Assembly: GCA_017394445.1 (NCBI GenBank)
Contig: JAFPYT010000371.1
Span: 1-44,871, forward strand
Length of the DNA stretch: 44,871 bases
Reading direction: 5' to 3'
Source: Bacteroidales bacterium
GTDB lineage: Bacteria > Bacteroidota > Bacteroidia > Bacteroidales > UBA3824
Positions 30,389-38,080 of the stretch are shown here, in pieces. The stretch's first letter is position 1; each line of letters begins with the position of its first letter. A program made the position numbers and the translations under genes. The notes beneath the pieces were generated by a model. The model was not told the origin of the DNA. It ran no database searches and worked only from the letters and a program-made list of their open reading frames with translations.

Positions 30389-31929
30389 CCAATTGCGTCC
30401 TTAATATATTGAGGGACAGATATGTCGCTTGCTGTTTTCGTAGCAAGTTGAAATGCTGCCTCTGATTTATTTTTTAACATATAGTCCTGTATTTCAAGAC
30501 TTCGCCTCGTGGTTTGAAATAACTCGTTGCAAAGTTCTTGATTGGCCTTGTATATACAAACTTCAAACGTGTGATTCTCGTTGTTAGTGTCTGCATATAC
30601 TTTAATGGTACCGCCAGATAAATAATCCTTATAATTATTTTCTATGTTATTAGAGTAATCTCCATCATTATCTGTTATTACTGCTGTTTTGATTTTTAAA
30701 AAATTAGCAATTTCTAAATAGCGTTTAAAACACTTACCATCCACAGCGATAACGCCCACTCCGGATTCTTTCAATGTTTTGTCGGTAACTTTGGTGAACA
30801 TAGCATCCATAAGAATATATTCGGCGTCACCTTCAACAAGAATAACTATTTTTGATAATATAAATCTCAACAAATTGTTGTCAGGTGCCTTTTCAAAAAA
30901 ACGTGCGGTGTCATCCGAAATATCTTTCAATGAGGTCACACAGTTAGAATTGCTGTTAACAAAAAAACAGTTTCGCAAGTCCAATCTCGTTGCGATTAAA
31001 TCACTGTGAGTTGCAATAAACAACTGCCTGTCTTTTGAATTTGCAATCTTATCAAGCAATTCAAGCATTTTGAGGTAACTCAAATGACTTTCAGGCTCTT
31101 CTATCAATACAGCATCAATATCTTCGTTTTTTTGCAGAGCCAACTCTGTTTTTATAAAACATTGTATTCCTGTTCCTTTGTTTTCTATCGGCACATTGTT
31201 CGACAAGATTGTAATATCAGTTTCGATGTTAGCCTGTGGAGTGTTTTTAAGCGCAAAAGCAAAATTACTGTTTTGGTCATTATATGTATCTAACACCTTT
31301 TCTTTAAAATTTTCTTTATAATTGCGATATTGATGTTTGATTCCGACTCGGTTTTCGGATGTAATCCGTGCATTGTAAATGGTTCTAATATATTCATTCA
31401 TTGCATACGGACTACCAATTTGAGAATTATCAATGAATATAGTTTTGATTTTTTTGCAATAGCCGCTGAATGATGCGCCTGAAAAAGTGTCAAAAACTAT
31501 CGAATAGAATTCAAATGGGAATGCACTGTCATTAGTCAAGACGTGTTTGATCTGCTCACTAAATTCATCGTTTGGTTTACAAACCATCCTAATTCCATCA
31601 CACAAAATCGATTCAGAATTATTTTTTCCGTTTACTGACATATCGTTTTGTTCGTTCAAATATAATTCAATGAACATTACGGGCAAATTCTCGATTCTTT
31701 TATCGCCATTCATAAAAGAATTCACTGCATTGACATTGAATAGTCGTTCAAGTCCGATTTCTTCTATTCGAGACCGACTTCCCCTTGCAACCAAATCTAT
31801 TGCTTGAAGTAAAGTAGTCTTACCGGCTTCGTTATCGCCGATAAAAATATTCACATTAGGATTTAAATCTAATTTTAAATCACTGAATCGTTTGAAGTTA
31901 TGAAGAACTATCTTTTGTATTTTTATCAT
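30373..31929 (-). CDS. OLD-family ATPase/TOPRIM nuclease, GajA-like
   Basis: The product is 518 aa. The N-terminal ABC-type ATPase has IVLHNFKRFSDLKLDLNPN and Walker A GDNEAGKTT (31-39), Walker B AVLIEEPESHLSYLKML (~268-284), and a D-loop/H-loop region LFIATHSDLIATRL (~298). The C-terminal TOPRIM nuclease has ILVEGDAEYIL (~355-365) and AVITDNDGDYSN (~410-421), i.e. the E...DxD metal pattern. This is the plan of GajA from Gabija, a sequence-specific nicking nuclease inhibited by nucleotides in the model system. The ATG lies 10 nt after the stop of a truncated AAA gene, suggesting that the module uses a captured promoter. Confidence 0.88.
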   Translation of the reverse strand: MIKIQKIVLHNFKRFSDLKLDLNPNVNIFIGDNEAGKTTLLQAIDLVARGSRSRIEEIGLERLFNVNAVNSFMNGDKRIENLPVMFIELYLNEQNDMSVNGKNNSESILCDGIRMVCKPNDEFSEQIKHVLTNDSAFPFEFYSIVFDTFSGASFSGYCKKIKTIFIDNSQIGSPYAMNEYIRTIYNARITSENRVGIKHQYRNYKENFKEKVLDTYNDQNSNFAFALKNTPQANIETDITILSNNVPIENKGTGIQCFIKTELALQKNEDIDAVLIEEPESHLSYLKMLELLDKIANSKDRQLFIATHSDLIATRLDLRNCFFVNSNSNCVTSLKDISDDTARFFEKAPDNNLLRFILSKIVILVEGDAEYILMDAMFTKVTDKTLKESGVGVIAVDGKCFKRYLEIANFLKIKTAVITDNDGDYSNNIENNYKDYLSGGTIKVYADTNNENHTFEVCIYKANQELCNELFQTTRRSLEIQDYMLKNKSEAAFQLATKTASDISVPQYIKDAIGWING

Positions 31930-31939
31930 AATATTGTTT

Positions 31940-32098
31940 TTAATAACTCCTCACATCATTCAGCATCAACGCCGCCTTCACCACCGCACTTTTGCCCGAT
32001 GAGTTGCAGCCCGTGAGAACGGTGATGGGTTTGAGGTCAACAGTTACGCCATCTTCGTCGAATATGCGGAAATTCTATATTGTGAGTTTTGTATACAT
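31940..32098 (-). pseudogene. 5' fragment of an AAA-family ATPase with in-frame TAG
   Basis: From ATG 32098 the sequence reads MYTKLTI, then TAG, then NFRIFDEDGVTVDLKPITVL and TGCNSSGKSAVVKAALMLND, and stops at 31942-31940. The LTI-KNFRIF start and the Walker A GCNSSGKSA are typical of SMC/RecF-like AAA_15/AAA_21 ATPases. A Lys codon of the usual TIKNF has become TAG. Everything after the P-loop helix is missing, replaced by the OLD nuclease gene. The inverted repeat at 32131-32170 and the small acidic gene upstream belonged to this gene. Confidence 0.8.
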
Positions 32099-32130
32099 AA
32101 TTTATCAGTTATTATCGGTTGTAAATATAC

Positions 32131-32170
32131 AAAACTTTTGCGGAACTGCGGATGGCTCCGCAAAAGTTTT
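32131..32170. repeat. 14-bp inverted repeat, terminator/operator copy 1
   Basis: AAAACTTTTGCGGA, 12 bases (ACTGCGGATGGC), then TCCGCAAAAGTTTT: a perfect dyad, with T-runs on both strands. It lies 7 bp after the stop of the small acidic gene and just in front of the AAA fragment. A near copy stands upstream of the AlbA_2 gene at 34192-34221. Confidence 0.75.
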
Positions 32171-32176
32171 TTCAGA

Positions 32177-32338
32177 TTAGTCGATGTTCCACACAGCATC
32201 GGGGTCGCCATCAAATGCAGCATCTATGGTAAAATCATCCCAGCCATTGGGACCACCATATTCTTCGTAACTACCCCAACCCTCTTCGTCTTCCCACGAA
32301 TTGTAATCTTCGTAATCGGGTTCGTAACTTGATGTCAT
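32177..32338 (-). CDS. Small acidic protein next to AAA ATPase fragment
   Basis: The product is 53 aa from ATG 32338 (MTSSYEPDYEDYNSWEDEEG) to the stop at 32177. It is very rich in Asp, Glu, Tyr, Trp and Gly, with GGPNGWDDFTIDAAFDGDPD near the end. An AGGAGG Shine-Dalgarno sequence stands 10 nt before this ATG, unusual in this genome, and favours it over longer frames. A promoter box lies at 32385-32392. Small acidic proteins of this composition appear from memory next to AAA_15/AAA_21 ATPase genes in Bacteroidota, and here the next gene is exactly such a fragment. It may be a regulator or inhibitor of the lost ATPase. No fold is recognised. Confidence 0.7.
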   Translation of the reverse strand: MTSSYEPDYEDYNSWEDEEGWGSYEEYGGPNGWDDFTIDAAFDGDPDAVWNID

Positions 32339-32384
32339 CTCATTCACACCTCCTTTTCTTGTTGTTTCTCTTTGTTTGACGGTG

Positions 32385-32392
32385 CAAAGATA
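32385..32392 (-). promoter_or_regulatory. Promoter -7 box for the small acidic gene (and possibly the Gabija-like module)
   Basis: TATCTTTG on the minus strand lies upstream of ATG 32338. Reading on through the AAA fragment, it could also transcribe the OLD/helicase genes, which lack a clear box of their own. Confidence 0.6.
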
Positions 32393-32499
32393 TGAGGGCG
32401 TTACGAATCCTATGTTCGCAAAAATTATTTTTTTTATTAATGCCACAAAAAAATGGCCAGGGCAATTGGAGAAAGGGTGTTCTTATTGGTGGATATAAG

Positions 32500-34170
32500 T
32501 TATTTATACGATTGATTGTTAATTACTTCCCAATGACCGTTTTTCTTAGCACCAACACGTGTGATAGTTCCATCTATCCTCATTTGCTGCAACATACGTT
32601 TGATTGTGGATTCTGATTTATCTAACAGCAATGCATAATCATTATATGTTCCATACGGATTTTCTTTAAGGACTGCCAACAACTGAGATTTTACCCTGAC
32701 ATTTATCGGGTCATTTTCATTTATCGGGTCATTTACCGTGACATTTATCGGGTCATTTTCATTTATCGGGTCATTTAACGTGACATTTATCGGGTCATTT
32801 TCATTTATCGGGTCATTTAACGTGCCATTTAAAGTGACATTTTTATTTACAGGGTCATTTACAGGCTCATTTGCCGTGACATTTTCATTCGTATCTTCTT
32901 CGTCAGGGTAAAATTCTGCCATTGCCTCAACATCGGGTTCGTTGCCCATGGTGGGAAGTTTTAGAAATGTGCGGTCGTATTCTTCCTTGACAAAGATTTC
33001 GGGGTTAGTGTGATAAACCTTTTTCCAAACGTACACAATGCCGTTGAGACCGCTACCTGCACGCTCGCCAAAACGAATGAACGAAAACATTTTCAGCAAA
33101 GTGGCATTTCTTGGGTCGGATACGCCTCCCGACAGAGCCTCGCTTTTTGAAATTCTCATTCCGCCCGGATTGGCAAACACAAAACCATCTTTGTTTTTGC
33201 TTACAACAATTCCCTGACGCCCATAATAGTCGGCGTGAACAAGACAATTGGTAACAGCCTCACGCAAAAGTCGATGCAACGGTGTATCGTCAATGCGCTG
33301 AAAACCTTTTACAACAAAAGGAATTTTCAGGTCGGATTGCAATTTGGGAAGAATTTTCATTGCAAAATCAAACACATTGCCGCTCCAATCGCCCGACGAC
33401 GACACAATGCGGTCTTTCCATTTGGCAATGCCAACAACATTTCTGTCTTCCTGATAATCAAGGAAATACTGCGGGAAACGGCGTGTAATTTCGTACTCGT
33501 AGCCAAACATCAAGAGACCCGCCTCTGTGGGATGATATTTGCCGTCTTGGGCTGCACCGGTGGCTCTAATGCGACGAAGGAAAATTTCATCGTCGAGAGT
33601 GTTCCAAAGGTGGCTTGGGTTGGTCAATTTAAACATCTGACGGTAGCCACGGACTGTTTCCATATTCAAAGCCGTAAGGTCAATATCCTCCACAGCAACA
33701 GCATCAAGCGGCGAAATACTTGAATCTCTTAACATTGCGCCTACTTCTTCGGCAGTGCAAAGGTGGTCGCCAGTGCCAAAACGCTTGTAAGTGCCGTTGC
33801 GCGGGTCGTTGCCCTTATAAACAGGTCTCACGGTGCGTTCAGCCCTCGGAATTTCAACAACAAGAATTTGCTTGCCGTCTGATTCGAGAATATAAACGCA
33901 TTTCTCTAAGACGATGTTATGGCTGATTTTCTGACGGTTGTTGACAAGTTTCCAAAAAGTTTCCTTCATTTTTGGGGCGTCTTTCAAACCGTCTTTGATG
34001 CAAAGATTGCCATTGCCGTCTTCTTCAACGCCAAGAACAATTACGCCGCCGTCGCTATTTGCAAACGCGGAATAACTCTCCCAAAACGAATCAGGAAAGC
34101 CACCCTTCGCACTTTTGCCTTCTAAGTGCGATGATTCGGGCTGTGATAATATGGTGGTTAATGGAATCAT
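32500..34170 (-). CDS. AlbA_2-domain ATP-binding regulator
   Basis: The product is 556 aa. Residues ~12-130 form a Schlafen/AlbA_2 domain (LEGKSAKGGFPDSFWESYSA, then SDGGVIVLGVEEDG). Residues ~150-380 include the RecG-like/HATPase_c_4 region (REAVTNCLVHADYYGRQGIV, then FANPGGMRISKSEALSGG and FGERAGSGLNGI). The C-terminus is a winged helix (NPYGTYNDYALLLDKSESTI). Between them lies a hypervariable Asn/Asp/Pro repeat, three identical-length units of 14 residues coded by a 42-bp DNA repeat. Such proteins are annotated as putative transcriptional regulators. A dyad and a -7 box sit directly upstream. The 5' end of a second copy survives at 29276-29345. Confidence 0.88.
   Translation of the reverse strand: MIPLTTILSQPESSHLEGKSAKGGFPDSFWESYSAFANSDGGVIVLGVEEDGNGNLCIKDGLKDAPKMKETFWKLVNNRQKISHNIVLEKCVYILESDGKQILVVEIPRAERTVRPVYKGNDPRNGTYKRFGTGDHLCTAEEVGAMLRDSSISPLDAVAVEDIDLTALNMETVRGYRQMFKLTNPSHLWNTLDDEIFLRRIRATGAAQDGKYHPTEAGLLMFGYEYEITRRFPQYFLDYQEDRNVVGIAKWKDRIVSSSGDWSGNVFDFAMKILPKLQSDLKIPFVVKGFQRIDDTPLHRLLREAVTNCLVHADYYGRQGIVVSKNKDGFVFANPGGMRISKSEALSGGVSDPRNATLLKMFSFIRFGERAGSGLNGIVYVWKKVYHTNPEIFVKEEYDRTFLKLPTMGNEPDVEAMAEFYPDEEDTNENVTANEPVNDPVNKNVTLNGTLNDPINENDPINVTLNDPINENDPINVTVNDPINENDPINVRVKSQLLAVLKENPYGTYNDYALLLDKSESTIKRMLQQMRIDGTITRVGAKKNGHWEVINNQSYK
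32691..32823 (-). repeat. 42-bp tandem repeats in the AlbA_2 gene
   Basis: Three adjoining units code for NDPINENDPINVTL, NDPINENDPINVTV and NDPINENDPINVRV (14 aa, 42 bp each), themselves built from the smaller unit ATTTATCGGGTCATTTTC on the plus strand. They are preceded by degenerate relatives (NEPVNDPVNKNVTLNGTL). Length changes in steps of 42 bp would keep the frame. Confidence 0.85.
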
Positions 34171-34178
34171 ATCAATTG

Positions 34179-34186
34179 CAAAAATA
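34179..34186 (-). promoter_or_regulatory. Promoter -7 box of the AlbA_2 gene
   Basis: TATTTTTG on the minus strand ends 8 nt before the ATG at 34170, so the leader is very short. Confidence 0.6.
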
Positions 34187-34191
34187 AAAAA

Positions 34192-34221
34192 TTTTGCGGA
34201 ACTTAGGATGGCTCCGCAAAA
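34192..34221. repeat. Inverted repeat upstream of AlbA_2 gene, copy 2
   Basis: TTTTGCGGA, 12 bases (ACTTAGGATGGC), then TCCGCAAAA. It agrees with the dyad at 32131-32170 except in part of the loop and the outermost arm bases, and lies immediately upstream of the -7 box. It is a likely operator, or a terminator for transcription entering from the right. Confidence 0.7.
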
Positions 34222-34344
34222 GTTTTTTTGTAATTAATTGATTCCTAACCTTTTCCCCAAAAAATGCAGATTTCCAGACCTTTTTTCTACAAAAAATGCA
34301 GATTTTCGGAGGTTATTTTGTGGAGATTTGCAGATTTTTGGAAG

Positions 34345-36639
34345 TTAGCGCAGACTTTTCGCCGCCTCTACCATATTTTTAATCGCTGCTTTGGTTTCGT
34401 CCCAGGCGCGGGTTTTGAGGCCACAGTCGGGATTTACCCAAAGGCGTTCGGCGGGGATGTTTTTCTGGGCTTTAACCAACAGATTTACAATTTCTTCCAC
34501 ACTGGGAACGCGGGCAGAATGGATGTCGTAAACGCCGGGGCCAATCTCGTTGGGGTAACTGAAACGTCCAAACACATCGAGCAACTCCATTTGCGAACGC
34601 GAACATTCAATGGTGATTACGTCGGCATCCATCTGTGCAATGTGCTCAATGATGTCGTTAAACTCAGAATAGCACATATGAGTGTGAATTTGGGTTTCGT
34701 CTTTAACGCCCGACGACGACAAACGGAATGATTTTACAGCCCAATCCAAATAACTGTTCCAATCAGAATGACGCAGCGGAAGTCCCTCACGGATAGCGGG
34801 TTCGTCAATCTGAATTACCTTAATGCCTGCACGTTCAAGGTCAACAACCTCGTCGCGGATGGCAAGGGCAATTTGTTTGGTGGTTTCGCTGCGGGGCTGA
34901 TCGTTGCGCACAAACGACCATTGAAGAATCGTAACAGGACCTGTGAGCATACCTTTCATAGGTTTTTGGGTAAGGCTCTGGGCGTATGTAATCCAATCCA
35001 CAGTCATAGGCTCGGGACGCGAAACATCGCCAAAAATCACCGGAGGCTTAACACAGCGCGAACCGTAACTCTGCACCCAACCGTTTTTGGTAAAGGCAAA
35101 ACCATTTAGTTTTTCGCCAAAATATTCCACCATATCGTTGCGCTCAAATTCGCCGTGAACCAGCACATCCAAGCCAACCTCCTCTTGCCATTTTACGGCG
35201 CGGGCGGTTTCCTCTTTCAAAAGGCGGGTATAATCTTGGTTTGAGAGTTCCCCCTTGCGGTTTTTGGCACGCCACGAACGCACTTCGGCGGTTTGGGGAA
35301 ACGAGCCAATAGTAGTGGTGGGAAACTTGGGTAAATGCAAACGCTCTTGCTGTTTTTTGGCACGGGCGGGATAAGGGTTTTTGCGGTTGTAATCATCTGA
35401 TGTAACGGTATTTACCCTCTCCCCTACTTTGGCATTGTGAATAAGCGGCGATTGTTTGCGGTCGGCATTATCAGCAACATTCTGATTATAAATATTTTGA
35501 AGAGCGGGGTCGTTGAAATTTTCGGCTAATGCAGCAAGCGTTACCACCTCGGAAGTTTTTTGGCAAGCAAACGCCATCCAACGTTTAATTTCGGGTGCAA
35601 GCGACTGATTATCAGTTTCGGCGGCAAGGTCGTAAGGCACGTGCATAAACGACGACGAAGCACCAACCCAAACCCTATGCGCTCCAAGACGGTTTACAGC
35701 CTTGCGGATTAAGGCAAGAGAGGCGGCAAAATCGTTTTTCCAAATATTGCGACCGTCAACCACGCCGAGCGAAAGAATTTTGCCATCGGGAACTGCGTTG
35801 ATAATGGTATCAAACTCTTCGGGAGCACGCACAAAATCAACGTGAACAGCCTCCACGGGCAACGAGAGGGCAAGAGCGGCATTATCGCGAAGTCCGCCAA
35901 AATATGTGGTTAGCACAATTTTTAAATGAGTATTATTGCGGATATAGTTAAACGCCTTGGTATAAAGCGCTTTAACCTTTTCGTCGAGGTCGAGCACAAG
36001 GCAAGGCTCATCAATTTGCACCCATTCGGCACCAACTTTTTCTAACGATTTCAACTGCTCGGCAAACACAGGTAAAAGACTATCAATAAGGTCGATACGC
36101 GAAAAACCTTCTTCCTTTTCTTTGCCGAGCAAGAGGAACGAAACAGGACCCAAAAGCACAGGTTTGGTAACGATTCCGGCAGCCTTAGCCTCGGCAAACT
36201 CGTCGGCGGCTTTGGTGGTGGTGAGGCTAAATTTCTGATTTTTAACAAATTCGGGGACAATATAATGATAATTAGTGTCGAACCATTTGGTCATTTCCAT
36301 AGCAATAATATCGTTGCCATTGCGCTGAATGCCGTGAGCCATAGCAAAATACAACTCTATAAGATTGTTTTTCAGCGCGTTGTAACGTTCGGGAATAGCA
36401 CCGAGGGCGAGAGTCTGGTCGAGCACTTGGTCGTAAAACGAAAAATCATTAGAGGGAATAAATTTTACACCGGCTTGTGATTGTATCTTCCAATTTTCTA
36501 AACGGATAGCACGTGCCACTTCGAGTAATTGTTCAACAGAAGACTTGCCGTTCCAATATGATTCTTCGGCTTTTTTGAGTTCGCGGTTGCGGCCGATACG
36601 CGGAAAACCGAGGACGTTGGTTTTTATTATTTGTGTCAT
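34345..36639 (-). CDS. metE: Cobalamin-independent methionine synthase
   Basis: The product is 764 aa from ATG 36639 (MTQIIKTNVLGFPRIGRNRE), the normal MetE length. It methylates homocysteine using 5-methyltetrahydropteroyl-triglutamate. The N-terminal barrel (FIPSNDFSFYDQVLDQ) and C-terminal barrel (TTTIGSFPQTAEVR) are both complete. The zinc ligands are in place: IHTHMCYSEFNDI (His and Cys), VITIECSRSQMELL (Glu region) and WVNPDCGLKTR (Cys). IDEPAIREGLPL carries the catalytic Asp. It is divergent from an Lrp/AsnC-type regulator gene. The promoter box on this side (CAACTTTG, about 36664-36671 on the minus strand) is imperfect, consistent with activator control. Confidence 0.97.
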   Translation of the reverse strand: MTQIIKTNVLGFPRIGRNRELKKAEESYWNGKSSVEQLLEVARAIRLENWKIQSQAGVKFIPSNDFSFYDQVLDQTLALGAIPERYNALKNNLIELYFAMAHGIQRNGNDIIAMEMTKWFDTNYHYIVPEFVKNQKFSLTTTKAADEFAEAKAAGIVTKPVLLGPVSFLLLGKEKEEGFSRIDLIDSLLPVFAEQLKSLEKVGAEWVQIDEPCLVLDLDEKVKALYTKAFNYIRNNTHLKIVLTTYFGGLRDNAALALSLPVEAVHVDFVRAPEEFDTIINAVPDGKILSLGVVDGRNIWKNDFAASLALIRKAVNRLGAHRVWVGASSSFMHVPYDLAAETDNQSLAPEIKRWMAFACQKTSEVVTLAALAENFNDPALQNIYNQNVADNADRKQSPLIHNAKVGERVNTVTSDDYNRKNPYPARAKKQQERLHLPKFPTTTIGSFPQTAEVRSWRAKNRKGELSNQDYTRLLKEETARAVKWQEEVGLDVLVHGEFERNDMVEYFGEKLNGFAFTKNGWVQSYGSRCVKPPVIFGDVSRPEPMTVDWITYAQSLTQKPMKGMLTGPVTILQWSFVRNDQPRSETTKQIALAIRDEVVDLERAGIKVIQIDEPAIREGLPLRHSDWNSYLDWAVKSFRLSSSGVKDETQIHTHMCYSEFNDIIEHIAQMDADVITIECSRSQMELLDVFGRFSYPNEIGPGVYDIHSARVPSVEEIVNLLVKAQKNIPAERLWVNPDCGLKTRAWDETKAAIKNMVEAAKSLR

Positions 36640-36748
36640 TTTCAAAATTTTAAATTATTAATTCTGCCGCAAAGTTGAAACACAAAACTTTACCATACAA
36701 ACATTTTTAAAAATTAAGGAAACTTTGCTTTTTATCCCGAAAAAACTA

Positions 36749-36756
36749 TAACTTTG
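36749..36756 (+). promoter_or_regulatory. Promoter -7 box of the Lrp/AsnC gene
   Basis: TAACTTTG matches TAnnTTTG and lies 35 nt upstream of ATG 36792. The 152-bp region between metE and this gene presumably also holds the regulator's sites, but no clear dyad is seen. Confidence 0.55.
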
Positions 36757-36791
36757 CAGCAAATTATCCTTTAAAACTAAATTTTTACAGA

Positions 36792-37265
36792 ATGGCAAAA
36801 TTAGACGAAACCGACATCAAGATGCTCAACGTGCTGCAAACCAACTCTGACATCACCACCAAAGAACTTGCAGCCAAAGTAAACCTCACCCCCTCCCCCA
36901 CCTTTGAGCGGCAGAAACGTCTTGAACGTGAGGGATATATCGATCATTATATGGCTGTTGTCAACCCCGAAAAAGTGGGAAACGGACTTTTGGTGCTCTG
37001 TGGCATAACGCTTCGTCAGCACGCCAAAAACCTCGGGCGGCAATTTGTGGAATCGGTGCAGCAAATACCCGAAATATCAGAGTGTTGGAACACCTCGGGC
37101 GTATACGATTTTATGATGAAAATCTATGTCCGCGATATGAAACACTACCAGAGTTTTGTGCTCGACACCCTTGGCGAAATCGACTGCATAGGTTCGCTCA
37201 ATAGTTTTTTTGTAATCGGGACGGTAAAAAGCGGCGGCAAAGTACCGATAAATGGAGATAATTGA
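36792..37265 (+). CDS. Lrp/AsnC-family transcriptional regulator
   Basis: The product is 157 aa, typical of the family. Residues 1-60 form the winged HTH (LDETDIKMLNVLQTNSDITT, then KELAAKVNLTPSPTFERQKR). Residues ~65-145 form the RAM/ACT-like ligand domain, with QIPEISECWNTSGVYDFMMK holding the conserved GxYDF signature. It is divergent from metE, which suggests control of methionine synthesis by an amino acid. The stop overlaps by a few bases the promoter region of the thioesterase gene. Confidence 0.93.
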   Translation: MAKLDETDIKMLNVLQTNSDITTKELAAKVNLTPSPTFERQKRLEREGYIDHYMAVVNPEKVGNGLLVLCGITLRQHAKNLGRQFVESVQQIPEISECWNTSGVYDFMMKIYVRDMKHYQSFVLDTLGEIDCIGSLNSFFVIGTVKSGGKVPINGDN

Positions 37266-37273
37266 TATATTTG
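37266..37273 (+). promoter_or_regulatory. Promoter -7 box of the acyl-ACP thioesterase gene
   Basis: TATATTTG directly after the Lrp stop. It lies 15 nt before ATG 37289, which decides that start over the in-frame ATG at 37262. Confidence 0.65.
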
Positions 37274-37288
37274 CAAAAAAATAACGAT

Positions 37289-38080
37289 ATGCTTACCAAC
37301 GGAATTTACACACACACCTACACAGTCAACGCGTCGGATATGACGCCGCAATACAGGATTACGCCAAACGCTATGGCAATGTACTTTCAAGATAGTTTTG
37401 CGAGGCTGATGACAATCCACAAATTTGCCGCATTCGACATTGAAAAACAGCAGCGTATGTGGGTAATTACCGAACTAAATTTAAACATCAAACAAACCGA
37501 CATTTATTGGTCGGAAGCATTCACGGTAGAAATTTGGGTAAGCGAACTAACATCACTACGGATATACTGCGATTTTAGAATTGTGCGCACCCACAATAAG
37601 GAGTTAATAGCCTCTGGCACAAGTCAATGGAACATTCTTAATCTCGACACCAAACGTTTAGAAACCACAGATTTTCTTGCCGAAAAACTCACCGTTGTGC
37701 CGCAACTAATGACCGAAAGCCACAAAAAAATCCGGTTTCCAAAGGCGCAAACGGTAGATATGCAAATAGAGCATCACCCCACGTTGCTCGACCTTGATTT
37801 CAACCATCACGTTACCAATCGCAGTTATTTAAGCATAGCCTTGCTGACAATGCCACCAGAAATACTTGACACACAAAGCATAACGTCGCTCACTGTTCAT
37901 TGGCTCCACGAAACATATCTCAACGACACTCTCACGTGCAAAATGTCGGATTTAGGCAACGGTCAATATCTGCATACCTTAACCAACAACCAAGGCGTTT
38001 TAGTGTGCGAAGTAATGAGCCAATGGCAACCCAAAACCGAAACCCACGATATATGCCAAGTGCTTAATCGAGATTTGTAA
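37289..38080 (+). CDS. Acyl-ACP thioesterase (PF01643 type)
   Basis: The product is 263 aa from ATG 37289 (MLTNGIYTHTYTVNASDMTP). It has a double hot-dog fold: first half with MAMYFQDSFARLMTIHK, RMWVITELNLNIKQ and ASGTSQWNILNL, second half with LDLDFNHHVTNRSYLSIALL. The second-half segment DxNxHVxNxxYL is the conserved catalytic region of bacterial FatA/FatB-like enzymes. It releases free fatty acids from acyl-ACP. The gene converges on, and overlaps by 17 bp, the second DUF1703-like gene. Confidence 0.9.
   Translation: MLTNGIYTHTYTVNASDMTPQYRITPNAMAMYFQDSFARLMTIHKFAAFDIEKQQRMWVITELNLNIKQTDIYWSEAFTVEIWVSELTSLRIYCDFRIVRTHNKELIASGTSQWNILNLDTKRLETTDFLAEKLTVVPQLMTESHKKIRFPKAQTVDMQIEHHPTLLDLDFNHHVTNRSYLSIALLTMPPEILDTQSITSLTVHWLHETYLNDTLTCKMSDLGNGQYLHTLTNNQGVLVCEVMSQWQPKTETHDICQVLNRDL

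Noticed and set aside
34192..34227. Dyad upstream of the AlbA_2 gene as a simple terminator
   Set aside because: No plus-strand gene ends here, and it stands directly at the AlbA_2 promoter; a terminator for metE transcription on the minus strand (stop 34345) remains possible, so it is listed as a repeat.
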